A stretch of DNA of 64,000 nt from Rhodopseudomonas palustris (GTDB lineage: Bacteria > Pseudomonadota > Alphaproteobacteria > Rhizobiales > Xanthobacteraceae). Below are positions 18,693 through 27,228 of the stretch, piece by piece. Position numbers and translations under genes: made by a program. The stretch is taken from the NCBI RefSeq assembly GCF_013415845.1, contig NZ_CP058907.1:2604001-2668000 (forward strand), given 5' to 3'. The notes under the pieces were generated by a model. That model saw only the letters and a list, made by a program, of their open reading frames with translations, was not told the DNA's origin and ran no database searches. The stretch's first letter is position 1. Every line of letters starts with the position of its first letter.

Positions 18693-19340
18693 TTAGCGGA
18701 CGTTGGCGAGCCGCATGTCGAGATAGGACGTGATCGTCTCCATCAGCGGCTCCATCCGGTCTTCGAAGAAGTGGTTGGCGCCCGGGATGGTCTGCTGGTC
18801 GATCACGATGCCCTTTTGGGTCTTCAACTTCTCGACCAGGGTGTTGACGTCCTTGGCCGGCGCCACGATGTCCTTTTCGCCATGGACGATCAGGCCGGAC
18901 GACGGACAGGGCGCCAGGAACGAGAAATCGTAGCGGTTCGGTTCCGGCGCGATCGAGATGAAGCCTTCGACCTCGGGGCGGCGCATCAGGAGCTGCATGC
19001 CGATCCAGGCGCCGAACGAGAAGCCGGCGACCCAGCAGGCGCGCGCTTCGGGATTGATGGTCTGCGCCCAATCGAGCGCGGAGGCCGCATCCGCCAGCTC
19101 GCCGGTGCCGTGGTCGAACGACCCCTGGCTGCGACCGACGCCGCGGAAATTGAACCGCAGCACCGAGAAGCCGCGGGCCACGAAGGCGTAATACACCTGA
19201 TAGACGATCGGGTGGTTCATGTTGCCACGGAACTGCGGATGCGGATGCAGCACCATCGCGATCGGCGCGTTCTTCTGCTTCGCCGGGTGGTAGCGGCCTT
19301 CAAGTCGGCCCGCCGGACCGGTGAAAATAACTTCGGGCAT
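18693..19340 (-). CDS. Alpha/beta hydrolase (CocE/NonD-like)
   Basis: 215-residue cytoplasmic hydrolase. The nucleophile elbow is GFSFGAW, the acid is probably the Asp in HGEKDIVAP, and the His is in GANHFFED; an oxyanion-type HPHPQFRGNMNHP loop comes early. This is the widespread small family related to dienelactone hydrolase and often annotated as a predicted alpha/beta hydrolase; the substrate is unknown. The start at 19340 (MPEVIFTGPAGRLEG) is preceded by AAGGATCGCTG. It is divergent from the suf operon. Confidence 0.85.
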   Translation of the reverse strand: MPEVIFTGPAGRLEGRYHPAKQKNAPIAMVLHPHPQFRGNMNHPIVYQVYYAFVARGFSVLRFNFRGVGRSQGSFDHGTGELADAASALDWAQTINPEARACWVAGFSFGAWIGMQLLMRRPEVEGFISIAPEPNRYDFSFLAPCPSSGLIVHGEKDIVAPAKDVNTLVEKLKTQKGIVIDQQTIPGANHFFEDRMEPLMETITSYLDMRLANVR

Positions 19341-19576
19341 CAGCGATCCTTGCGCGACATCGTGGGATTCGGCCTGGCGCGCCGGGCGCGCGCGGGTCCT
19401 GCCAGCAACGGCCGCCGGCTGCCGCAACGCGGAGGGGGCAGGCGGCCGGCGGAAACGGGGAGCTGCGTTCTAGCATGGAGCGCAGGGCCAAATGCAAGCA
19501 TATTGAGCAGGGTGGCCGCGGACTGCGGTGCCAGGGGACGGACTGGGAGCTGTCCCGAGACAAGGAATGAAGCGCG

Positions 19577-20749
19577 GTGACGGCCAATCGAGTGTATCTG
19601 GACTGGAATGCGACCACGCCGCTGCGGCCGGAGGCCAAGGCCGCGATGGCGGCGGCGCTCGACGTCGTCGGCAACCCGTCATCGGTCCATGCCGAAGGCC
19701 GTGCCGCGCGCGGGCTCCTCGAACAGGCCAGGGCGCAGGTGGCGGCCGCGGTCGGCGCCGCGCCACGCGACGTGGTGTTCACCTCCGGCGGCACCGAAGC
19801 CAACGCGCTGGCGCTCACCCCAGGACTCCGGATCGGCTCGGAACCCGTTGAGCGGTTGCTGGTTTCGGCGGTGGAACACGCATCGGTGCTGAGCGGCGGC
19901 CGGTTCCCCGCAGATCGTGTCACCCAGATCCAGGTGACGGCGGACGGGGTGTTCGATCTCGATCACCTGCGCGCGTTGCTGGCCGATGGCGGTCCGGCGC
20001 TGGTGTCGGTGATGCTCGCCAATAACGAGACCGGCGCACTTCAGCCGATTCGTGAAGTTGCTGAGATGGTGCATGAAGCGGGCGGCGTGCTGCACGTCGA
20101 CGCGATCCAGGCGCTGGGCAAGATTCCATTCGGAATCAAGGAACTCGGCGCCGATCTTGTGTCGCTGTCTGCCCACAAGATCGGTGGTCCGAAGGGCGTC
20201 GGCGCGCTGGTGCTGAGCCCGAGGCTGACTGGACCGGAGCCGCTGCTGCGCGGTGGCGGCCAGGAGCTGGGGCGGCGGGCCGGCACCGAGAATCTGATCG
20301 GGATCGCCGGTTTCGGCGCCGCAGCGGCGGTGGCGATTCCTGTGTTGGCCGGCGACATGGCCCGGATCGAAGGATTGCGGACACGGCTCGAGGCGGGGTT
20401 GCGACACATCAGGCCGGACGATGGAGTGATCGTCTCGGCCGGTGCGCCACGGCTGCCCAACACCACGCTGTTCGCGGTTCCGGGATTACGCGCGGAAACT
20501 GCCGTGATCGGCTTCGATCTTGCCGGAATCGCGGTGTCGTCCGGCTCGGCCTGCTCGTCCGGCAAGGTGCAGCCGTCGCACGTGCTCGAAGCGATGGGGT
20601 TCGGTCCGGAACTTGCACGGTCAGCGATACGGATCAGTCTCGGTTGGTCGAGTAGCGAATCCGACATCGATCGATGCCTGCAGGCTTGGAGAAAGCTCGC
20701 TGGCAACCTAACTAAAAGGGATCATGAAACAGTGCTTGAACGGTTCTAA
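19577..20749 (+). CDS. Cysteine desulfurase, class I (NifS/IscS type)
   Basis: PLP enzyme taking sulfur from L-cysteine as a persulfide for Fe-S cluster assembly. 390 residues; begins VYLDWNATTPL, has SGGTEANALAL, the PLP lysine in LSAHKIGGPKG, and the active-site loop SSGSACSSGK typical of class I (IscS/NifS) enzymes rather than SufS. The GTG at 19577 follows AAGGAATGAAG. It is the first gene of the suf cluster, 82 bp before sufB. A second desulfurase, sufS, lies in the same cluster. Confidence 0.93.
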   Translation: MTANRVYLDWNATTPLRPEAKAAMAAALDVVGNPSSVHAEGRAARGLLEQARAQVAAAVGAAPRDVVFTSGGTEANALALTPGLRIGSEPVERLLVSAVEHASVLSGGRFPADRVTQIQVTADGVFDLDHLRALLADGGPALVSVMLANNETGALQPIREVAEMVHEAGGVLHVDAIQALGKIPFGIKELGADLVSLSAHKIGGPKGVGALVLSPRLTGPEPLLRGGGQELGRRAGTENLIGIAGFGAAAAVAIPVLAGDMARIEGLRTRLEAGLRHIRPDDGVIVSAGAPRLPNTTLFAVPGLRAETAVIGFDLAGIAVSSGSACSSGKVQPSHVLEAMGFGPELARSAIRISLGWSSSESDIDRCLQAWRKLAGNLTKRDHETVLERF

Positions 20750-20799
20750 GAGGGTTTCATCCCGCGCCGGATCGTGTAAGCATGTCTCAGCAGATCCAC

Positions 20800-20818
20800 C
20801 GCGGTCCTTGAAACCGCG
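20800..20818 (+). promoter_or_regulatory. Small stem-loop just upstream of sufB
   Basis: CGCGGT (20800-20805) and ACCGCG (20813-20818) pair around a 7-nt loop directly before the GGAGG ribosome site of sufB. It may modulate sufB translation or processing; function is inferred only from position. Confidence 0.3.
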
Positions 20819-20831
20819 AGCGGAGGTTTGA

Positions 20832-22313
20832 ATGGCTGCCGTACAAGAGACCGTCGATCGGGTCCGCCAGATCGACGTCGATCAATATCGATATGGATTC
20901 GAGACCCTGATCGAATCCGAGAAGGCTCCGAAGGGGCTTTCGGAAGACATCGTCCGCTTCATCTCCGCGAAGAAGAACGAGCCCGACTGGATGTTGCAGT
21001 GGCGGCTCGATGCCTATCGCCGCTGGCTGACGATGACCGAGCCGAGCTGGGCGCGGGTGTCGTATCCGAAGATCGACTTCCAGGACCTGTATTATTATTC
21101 GGCGCCCAAGCCGAAGAAGCAGGTCGGCTCGCTCGACGAGATCGATCCTGAGATTCTCAAGACCTACGAGAAGCTCGGCATCCCGCTGCGCGAAGTCGAA
21201 GTGCTGGAGGGCGTCGTTCGGCCCGAGGGCGAGCGCAAGATCGCGGTCGATGCGGTGTTCGACTCGGTGTCGGTGGCGACCACCTTCCAGGCCGAGCTGA
21301 AGAAGGCCGGCGTGATCTTCATGCCGATCTCGGAGGCGATCAAGCATCACCCCGAGCTGGTCCAGAAGTATCTCGGCAGCGTGGTGCCGACCTCCGACAA
21401 TTTCTACGCGACGCTGAACTCAGCAGTGTTCTCCGATGGCTCGTTCGTCTACGTGCCGCCGGGCGTGCGCTGTCCGATGGAGCTGTCGACCTATTTCCGC
21501 ATCAACGAGCGCAACACCGGCCAGTTCGAGCGCACGCTGATCATCGCCGACAAGGGCTCCTACGTCTCTTATCTCGAAGGCTGCACCGCTCCGCAGCGCG
21601 ACGAGAACCAGCTTCACGCCGCGGTGGTCGAACTGGTGGCGCTGGACGACGCCGAGATCAAATACTCGACGGTTCAGAACTGGTACCCCGGAAACTCGGA
21701 AGGCAAGGGCGGCATCTACAATTTCGTCACAAAGCGTGGCGACTGCCGCGGCGCCAATTCCAAGATCTCCTGGACCCAGGTCGAGACCGGTTCGGCGATC
21801 ACCTGGAAGTACCCGAGCTGCATCCTGCGCGGCGACAATTCGCGCGGCGAGTTCTACTCGATCGCGATCTCGAACGGCTATCAGCAGGTCGATAGCGGCA
21901 CCAAGATGATCCATCTCGGCAGCAACACCACCAGCCGGATCATCTCCAAGGGCATCGCCGCCGGCAAGTCGCAGAACACCTATCGCGGCCTCGTCACCGC
22001 CCATCGCAAGGCCAAGGGCGCGCGCAACTTCACCGCCTGCGACTCGCTGCTGATCGGCGACCAGTGCGGCGCGCACACCGTGCCCTACATCGAAGCCAAG
22101 AACGCCTCGACGCTGTTCGAGCACGAGGCGACCACGTCGAAGATCTCCGAGGACGTGCTGTTCTATTGCATCCAGCGCGGCCTGTCGCAGGAGGAGGCGG
22201 TCGGCCTCGTGGTCAACGGCTTCGTCAAGGACGTGCTGCAGCAACTGCCGATGGAATTCGCGGTCGAAGCGCAGAAGCTGATCTCGATCAGCCTCGAAGG
22301 TTCGGTCGGGTAA
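20832..22313 (+). CDS. sufB: Fe-S cluster assembly scaffold SufB
   Basis: Core of the SufBC2D complex on which new Fe-S clusters are built. 493 residues, normal for SufB. Characteristic stretches are [31 protein letters not shown], the beta-helix core, and the C-terminal [14 protein letters not shown] with the cluster-related Cys, then [21 protein letters not shown] (the H/S/E part shared with SufD). The ATG follows GCGGAGGTTTGA. It is cotranscribed with the desulfurase upstream and the suf genes downstream. Confidence 0.97.
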   Translation: MAAVQETVDRVRQIDVDQYRYGFETLIESEKAPKGLSEDIVRFISAKKNEPDWMLQWRLDAYRRWLTMTEPSWARVSYPKIDFQDLYYYSAPKPKKQVGSLDEIDPEILKTYEKLGIPLREVEVLEGVVRPEGERKIAVDAVFDSVSVATTFQAELKKAGVIFMPISEAIKHHPELVQKYLGSVVPTSDNFYATLNSAVFSDGSFVYVPPGVRCPMELSTYFRINERNTGQFERTLIIADKGSYVSYLEGCTAPQRDENQLHAAVVELVALDDAEIKYSTVQNWYPGNSEGKGGIYNFVTKRGDCRGANSKISWTQVETGSAITWKYPSCILRGDNSRGEFYSIAISNGYQQVDSGTKMIHLGSNTTSRIISKGIAAGKSQNTYRGLVTAHRKAKGARNFTACDSLLIGDQCGAHTVPYIEAKNASTLFEHEATTSKISEDVLFYCIQRGLSQEEAVGLVVNGFVKDVLQQLPMEFAVEAQKLISISLEGSVG

Positions 22314-22385
22314 CCCCGGCAAAGCTTCACGGGGTGGCCGAGCCGCGGCCGCCTCGCAGGATCCGCAACGATAAACTCTTATCAA

Positions 22386-22425
22386 CTCATCCTTCGAGAC
22401 GCGCGCCGTCGATCCTCAGGGTGAG
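22386..22425. repeat. Palindromic repeat element between sufB and sufC
   Basis: CTCATCCTTCGAGACGCGC (22386-22404) faces GATCCTCAGGGTGAG (22411-22425). From memory, this pair resembles the ends of a palindromic repeat common between genes in Bradyrhizobiaceae. It accounts for most of the 132-bp sufB-sufC gap, which is unusually wide for this operon. Confidence 0.6.
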
Positions 22426-22445
22426 AGCCAAACAGGAAGGTCGTT

Positions 22446-23204
22446 ATGGCTGTATTGCTCGAAGTGAAGGACCTCCAGGTCAGCGTCGCGGATCGCGAGA
22501 TTCTGCACGGGCTGACGCTCACGGTGAACGAAGGCGAAGTGCACGCGATCATGGGGCCGAACGGCTCCGGCAAGTCGACGCTCAGCCACGTCATCGCCGG
22601 CAAGCCGGGCTACGAGGTGACCGGCGGCGAGATCCTGTTCAAGGGCGAGAACCTGCTCGAGATGGAGCCGAACGAGCGCGCCGCCAAGGGCGTATTTCTG
22701 GCGTTCCAATACCCGGTCGAAATCCCCGGCGTCGCCACCATGAACTTCCTGCGCACCGCGCTGAATTCGCAGCGCAAGTCGCGCGGCGAGGATGAGCTAT
22801 CGACTCCGGATTTCCTCAAGCGGGTGCGTGAAGTCTCCGGCTCGCTCGGCATTCCGCAGGAGATGCTGAAGCGCGGCGTCAATGTCGGCTTCTCCGGCGG
22901 CGAGAAGAAGCGCAACGAGGTGCTGCAGATGGCGCTGTTCCAGCCCAGCCTGTGCATCCTCGACGAAATGGACTCCGGCCTCGACATTGACGCGCTGCGG
23001 ATCGCCTCCGAGGGCGTCAACGCGCTGCGCGCGCCGAACCGCTCGATGGTCGTCATCACCCACTATCAGCGGCTGCTCGACTACATCGTGCCGGACGTCG
23101 TTCATGTGATGTCGAAGGGCAAGGTCGTCCGCAGTGGCGGCAAGGAGCTGGCGCTCGAACTCGAAGCCAACGGCTACGCGCAATATCAGGAAGCCGCGGC
23201 CTGA
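22446..23204 (+). CDS. sufC: Fe-S cluster assembly ATPase SufC
   Basis: ABC-type ATPase of the SufBC2D complex. 252 residues. Walker A is GPNGSGKST, the signature is VGFSGGEKKRNE, Walker B is LCILDEMDSGLDIDALR (the SufC-specific DEMDSGLD form), and the switch His is in VVITHYQRLLDYI. The ATG follows AGGAAGGTCGTT. Confidence 0.97.
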   Translation: MAVLLEVKDLQVSVADREILHGLTLTVNEGEVHAIMGPNGSGKSTLSHVIAGKPGYEVTGGEILFKGENLLEMEPNERAAKGVFLAFQYPVEIPGVATMNFLRTALNSQRKSRGEDELSTPDFLKRVREVSGSLGIPQEMLKRGVNVGFSGGEKKRNEVLQMALFQPSLCILDEMDSGLDIDALRIASEGVNALRAPNRSMVVITHYQRLLDYIVPDVVHVMSKGKVVRSGGKELALELEANGYAQYQEAAA

Positions 23205-23227
23205 GCGCCGCCGATCGGGACACGGTC

Positions 23228-24541
23228 ATGAACATCGCAGTGGCGAAACCCGACAAGCCCGACACCGCCAGCGATAATTTCGCTGCGGTCAGCGCCCGCG
23301 TGCCGGGCGCGGGCAAGGTCGCCGACACCCGCCGTCAGGCGCTCGACACCTTCCAGCGCATCGGCCTGCCGCACCGGCGGATCGAGGACTGGAAGTACAC
23401 GGACCTGCGCGCGCTGATGCGCGAGGTGTTGCCGCTCGCGGCAGCGCCCGAAGCCGCTGCACTGGCGCAGGCTGAGGCCGCCGCCAAGTTGCACGCGATC
23501 GATGGCGTCCGCCGTCTGGTGCTGGTCGACGGCGTGCTTGCGCCCGGCCTGTCCGAGCTTGCAGGGCTTGATGCGGGACTGTCGATCCGCAGCCTGCGCG
23601 AGGCGCTGCAGAGCGGTGACGATCGTGTGCTGTCGCTCGACACCGCCGATCCGATGGTGGCGCTCAACACCGCGCTGATGACCGATGGCCTCGTCATCGA
23701 GGTCGCGGACGGCACCACGCTGACGCGGCCGCTGCACATCCTTCACATCGCCTCCGGCGGTGCGCCGGCCGCGATGTTTACCCGGTCGCGGATCTCGCTT
23801 GGCAACGCCGCGGTGGCGACGGTGGTGGAGAGCTACGTCGCGGGCGAGGGCGCCGCTGCCTATCAGGTTCACGACTCCGCCGTGATCGCGATCGGTGACC
23901 ACGCGCGGCTTGACTACGTGCGGATCGTCGAGGACTCCCGCGAGGCGTTCAACGTCACCTCGGCGACTGTCGCGGTCGGCGCGCATGCGCATTTCAACGC
24001 TTTCGGCATTACCACCGGTGGGCTCGTCAGCCGCTATCAGGCGGTGGTGACGGTGGCCGGCTCGCATTCGGAGGTGGAGACCAACGGCGTCAATCTGCTC
24101 AATGGCAAGCAGCACGCCGACACCACGCTGGTGATGAACCACGACGTGCCGCATTGCGTCAGCCGCGAAGGTTTTCGCGCGGTCGTCGACGATCGCGGCC
24201 ACTCGGTGTTCCAGGGCCGTATCAACGTCCGTCAGGCGGCGCAGCAGACCGACGCCAAGATGATGACCCGGGCATTGCTGCTGTCCGACGAGGCCGAGGT
24301 CGACAACAAGCCAGAGCTCGAGATCTTTGCCGACGACGTCACCTGCGGCCACGGCGCTGCGGTCGGTGCGCTCGACGATTCCTTGCTGTTCTATCTGCGC
24401 GCCCGTGGTCTTCCGCAGAAGGAGGCCGAGGCGATGCTGATCCAGGCGTTCGTCGGCGAGGCGATCGAAGCGATCGCGGACGACAATTTGCGTGAGCTGG
24501 TGACCGCGGCGGCGGTGCGCTGGCTGGAGGCGAGGCGATGA
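23228..24541 (+). CDS. sufD: Fe-S cluster assembly protein SufD
   Basis: Partner of SufB in the scaffold complex. 437 residues; N-terminal helical part with PHRRIEDWKYTDLRALM (a typical SufD motif), then the right-handed beta-helix and the C-terminal segment EIFADDVTCGHGAAVGALDD, with the conserved His near the SufB interface. It starts 23 bp after sufC and its stop overlaps the sufS start by 4 bp. Confidence 0.95.
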   Translation: MNIAVAKPDKPDTASDNFAAVSARVPGAGKVADTRRQALDTFQRIGLPHRRIEDWKYTDLRALMREVLPLAAAPEAAALAQAEAAAKLHAIDGVRRLVLVDGVLAPGLSELAGLDAGLSIRSLREALQSGDDRVLSLDTADPMVALNTALMTDGLVIEVADGTTLTRPLHILHIASGGAPAAMFTRSRISLGNAAVATVVESYVAGEGAAAYQVHDSAVIAIGDHARLDYVRIVEDSREAFNVTSATVAVGAHAHFNAFGITTGGLVSRYQAVVTVAGSHSEVETNGVNLLNGKQHADTTLVMNHDVPHCVSREGFRAVVDDRGHSVFQGRINVRQAAQQTDAKMMTRALLLSDEAEVDNKPELEIFADDVTCGHGAAVGALDDSLLFYLRARGLPQKEAEAMLIQAFVGEAIEAIADDNLRELVTAAAVRWLEARR

Positions 24542-25785
24542 GTACGCATCCTGCAGTGAGAAACGGCAGTTACGACGTTGACCTCGTCCGTGAGGACTTT
24601 CCGACGCTGGCGCTGGAGGTCTATGGCAAGAAGCTGGTGTATCTCGACAACGCCGCCTCGGCGCAGAAGCCGCGGCAGGTGCTGACGCGGATGACGCAGG
24701 CGTATGAGAGCGAATACGCCAACGTGCATCGCGGCCTGCATTATCTCGCCAATGCCGCGACCGAAGCCTATGAGGGCGGCCGCACACGCGTGCAGCATCT
24801 GCTCAATGCCAAGCGGCCGGAAGAGATCATCTTCACCCGCAATGCCACCGAGGCGATCAACCTCGTGGCATCGTCGTGGGGTGCGACGAACATCGGCGAG
24901 GGCGACGAGATTGTGCTCTCGATCATGGAGCACCATTCGAACATCGTGCCGTGGCACTTCCTGCGCGAGCGCCAGGGCGCCGTGCTGAAATGGGCGCCGG
25001 TCGACGACGAAGGCAACTTCCTGATCGACGAGTTCGAGAAGCTGCTGACCGCCAAGACCAAGCTGGTCGCGATCACCCAGATGTCGAACGCGCTCGGCAC
25101 CGTCGTCCCGGTCAAGGAGGTCGTGAAGATCGCCCATGCCCGCGGCATTCCGGTGCTGGTCGACGGCAGCCAGGCAGCGGTGCATCTCGCCATCGACGTC
25201 CAGGACATCGATTGCGATTTCTATGTGATGACCGGGCACAAGATCTACGGCCCGACCGGGATCGGCGCGCTGTACGGCAAGTACGACGTCCTCGCCAAGA
25301 TGCGGCCCTACAACGGCGGCGGCGAGATGATCCGTGAGGTCGCCCAGGACTGGGTGACCTACGGCGACCCGCCGCATCGATTCGAGGCCGGCACGCCGGC
25401 GATCATCGAGGCGGTCGGGCTCGGTGCCGCGATCGACTACGTCAATTCGATCGGCAAGGAACGGATAGCCGCCCACGAACACGATCTTTTGACCTATGCC
25501 GAGGAGCGGCTGCGGGAGATCAACGCGCTGCGCATCATCGGCAGCGCCAAGGGCAAGGGACCGGTGATTTCCTTCGAAATGAAGGGGGCTCACCCGCACG
25601 ACGTCGCCACCGTGATCGATCGGCAGGGCATCGCGGTCCGTGCCGGCACCCATTGCGTGATGCCGCTGCTGGAGCGGTTCCAAGTCACTGCGACGTGCCG
25701 TGCGTCGTTCGGCATGTATAATACCCGTGAGGAAGTGGACCAACTCGTCAGTGCGCTGATCAAGGCGCGGGATCTGTTCGCATGA
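24538..25785 (+). CDS. sufS: Cysteine desulfurase SufS (class II)
   Basis: PLP cysteine desulfurase feeding sulfur to SufB. 415 residues; YLDNAASAQKP near the start, PLP lysine in MTGHKIYGPTGIGALYG, and the active-site Cys in RAGTHCVMPLL, followed by TATCRASFGMYNT. The class II type normally needs SufE or SufU to stimulate it; no sufE is seen here. ATGA overlaps link sufD-sufS and sufS-sufT, so translation is probably coupled. Confidence 0.96.
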   Translation: MSTHPAVRNGSYDVDLVREDFPTLALEVYGKKLVYLDNAASAQKPRQVLTRMTQAYESEYANVHRGLHYLANAATEAYEGGRTRVQHLLNAKRPEEIIFTRNATEAINLVASSWGATNIGEGDEIVLSIMEHHSNIVPWHFLRERQGAVLKWAPVDDEGNFLIDEFEKLLTAKTKLVAITQMSNALGTVVPVKEVVKIAHARGIPVLVDGSQAAVHLAIDVQDIDCDFYVMTGHKIYGPTGIGALYGKYDVLAKMRPYNGGGEMIREVAQDWVTYGDPPHRFEAGTPAIIEAVGLGAAIDYVNSIGKERIAAHEHDLLTYAEERLREINALRIIGSAKGKGPVISFEMKGAHPHDVATVIDRQGIAVRAGTHCVMPLLERFQVTATCRASFGMYNTREEVDQLVSALIKARDLFA

Positions 25786-26150
25786 CCGATACGATCGAAG
25801 CCAAAGCCAACATGCAGACCGTCTCGGCGCTGCCGCCGGAAGAGACCGAGCGGCTCGGCACCGAGATCGTGGCCGCGCTGAAGACGGTGTTCGACCCGGA
25901 AATTCCCGCCGACATTTACGAGCTCGGGCTGATCTACAAAGTCGAGATCAAGGACGACCGCACCGTCGATATCGACATGACGCTGACGACACCGAACTGT
26001 CCGGCCGCCGCCGAGTTGCCGACCATGGTCGAGAACGCGGTGGCCAGCGTGCCCGGCGTCGGCGTGGTCAACGTCAACATCGTTTGGGAGCCGCCGTGGA
26101 CCCCGGAGCGGATGAGCGACGAAGCCCGGCTCGTGCTGAATATGTGGTGA
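25782..26150 (+). CDS. sufT: SufT / MIP18-family Fe-S assembly factor (DUF59)
   Basis: 122 residues of the DUF59 family, with DPEIPADIYELGLIYKVEI, the active-site-like Cys in TLTTPNCPAAAELP and a C-terminal VNIVWEPPWTPERM. SufT-type proteins help Fe-S maturation at high demand; the exact reaction is not settled. It overlaps sufS by 4 bp. Confidence 0.92.
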   Translation: MTDTIEAKANMQTVSALPPEETERLGTEIVAALKTVFDPEIPADIYELGLIYKVEIKDDRTVDIDMTLTTPNCPAAAELPTMVENAVASVPGVGVVNVNIVWEPPWTPERMSDEARLVLNMW

Positions 26151-26157
26151 GGACGGA

Positions 26158-26574
26158 TTGGGTCTGCGCCTGAACGGAGTGATCGAGACGGCGCTGTATG
26201 TCGACGACCTCGATCGCGCCCGAAGTTTCTACCAGGGCGTTCTGCTGCTGAGTCCGATGACGAGCGACCAGCGGTTTTGTGCTTTCGACGTGGGTGGTCG
26301 CAGCGTGCTGCTGCTGTTCAAGCGGGGCAGTACGCTGGAGACGGTCAATTTGCCGGGCGGCACGATCCCGCCGCATGACGGCAACGGACCGATCCACATT
26401 GGGCTTTCGGTCGAGCGTGACCAGCTCGGCGAATGGGAAGCGCGCCTGACGGAGCATGGCGTGGCGATCGAAGGACGCACGGAGTGGCCGCGCGGCGGGT
26501 CGAGTATCTACTTCCGTGATCCCGATCGCCATCTGCTGGAACTTGTGACGCCGGGTGTCTGGCCGATCCATTAG
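26158..26574 (+). CDS. VOC-fold (glyoxalase/dioxygenase superfamily) protein in the suf operon
   Basis: 138 residues, one VOC module: ETALYVDDLDRARSFYQGVL at the start, a metal-ligand-type His in GPIHIGLSV, and a C-terminal YFRDPDRHLLELVTPG with the usual Glu ligand. I cannot tell the substrate; it may be a lyase, dioxygenase or resistance protein. The start is TTG at 26158 with GAGGA about 5 bp upstream; no ATG fits. It sits 7 bp after sufT and before sufA, so it is part of the operon although not a known Suf factor. Confidence 0.82.
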   Translation: MGLRLNGVIETALYVDDLDRARSFYQGVLLLSPMTSDQRFCAFDVGGRSVLLLFKRGSTLETVNLPGGTIPPHDGNGPIHIGLSVERDQLGEWEARLTEHGVAIEGRTEWPRGGSSIYFRDPDRHLLELVTPGVWPIH

Positions 26575-26703
26575 GCGTGATCGCGCGACGAGGTGGTAAC
26601 ACCTTTCGAAGTGGCAGTTGCGTAACTATCTGAAGGTCCGGCTGGTCGCCGGTGAAGCGGCGAACGTCTCCGGGCAGGCCCGGCAACAGGAGTGGGAAAC
26701 ACC

Positions 26704-27075
26704 ATGGCTACGGCACGTCCTCGGCCTCAAGTGATGCGCCTCACCGACGCGGCGGCGGGCCGCGTCAAGGAACTGATGGTCCGCGCCGACAGCGAGATTC
26801 TCGGCCTGCGCGTTGGCATCAAGAACGGCGGTTGCGCCGGGCAGTCCTACACGGTCGAGTACGCGCACGATATCAAGCCGAACGACGAAGTGATCGAAGA
26901 CAAGGGCGTCAAGATCCTGGTCGATCCGAAGGCGGTGCTGTTCCTGCTCGGCACCGAGATGGATTACAAGGCCGACAGGATGCAGGCGCAGTTCGTGTTC
27001 AACAACCCGAACCAGATTTCAGCTTGCGGCTGTGGCGAGTCCGTCGAGCTGAAGCCAGCTTCGATCGACGGCTGA
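26704..27075 (+). CDS. sufA: A-type Fe-S carrier SufA/IscA (HesB family)
   Basis: 123 residues; carries Fe-S clusters from scaffold to apoproteins. The three conserved cysteines are present: NGGCAGQSY and the C-terminal SACGCGES. The ATG at 26704 gives MATARPRPQVMRLTD; a GTG at 26692 is an alternative that would add four residues. It is the last gene before the terminator-like hairpin. Confidence 0.93.
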   Translation: MATARPRPQVMRLTDAAAGRVKELMVRADSEILGLRVGIKNGGCAGQSYTVEYAHDIKPNDEVIEDKGVKILVDPKAVLFLLGTEMDYKADRMQAQFVFNNPNQISACGCGESVELKPASIDG

Positions 27076-27118
27076 TCCCGGCACTTCCACCGATTGCAAC
27101 ATCGCTCCCAACGTGTAG

Positions 27119-27143
27119 AGCGCGCGGTACGCTACCGCGCGCT
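27119..27143 (+). terminator. Hairpin closing the suf operon
   Basis: Perfect 11-bp stem AGCGCGCGGTA / TACCGCGCGCT with a 3-nt loop (CGC), 43 bp after sufA. It is followed by ATTGT, so the T tract is poor, but stem strength and position favour a terminator. Confidence 0.6.
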
Positions 27144-27228
27144 ATTGTACATCTCCCATTAAGCGGCTTTTAAGGCGCGGCAAGCGAATACCTCTCCAAG
27201 CACACAACGACGTGGGGAGGAACAACAG

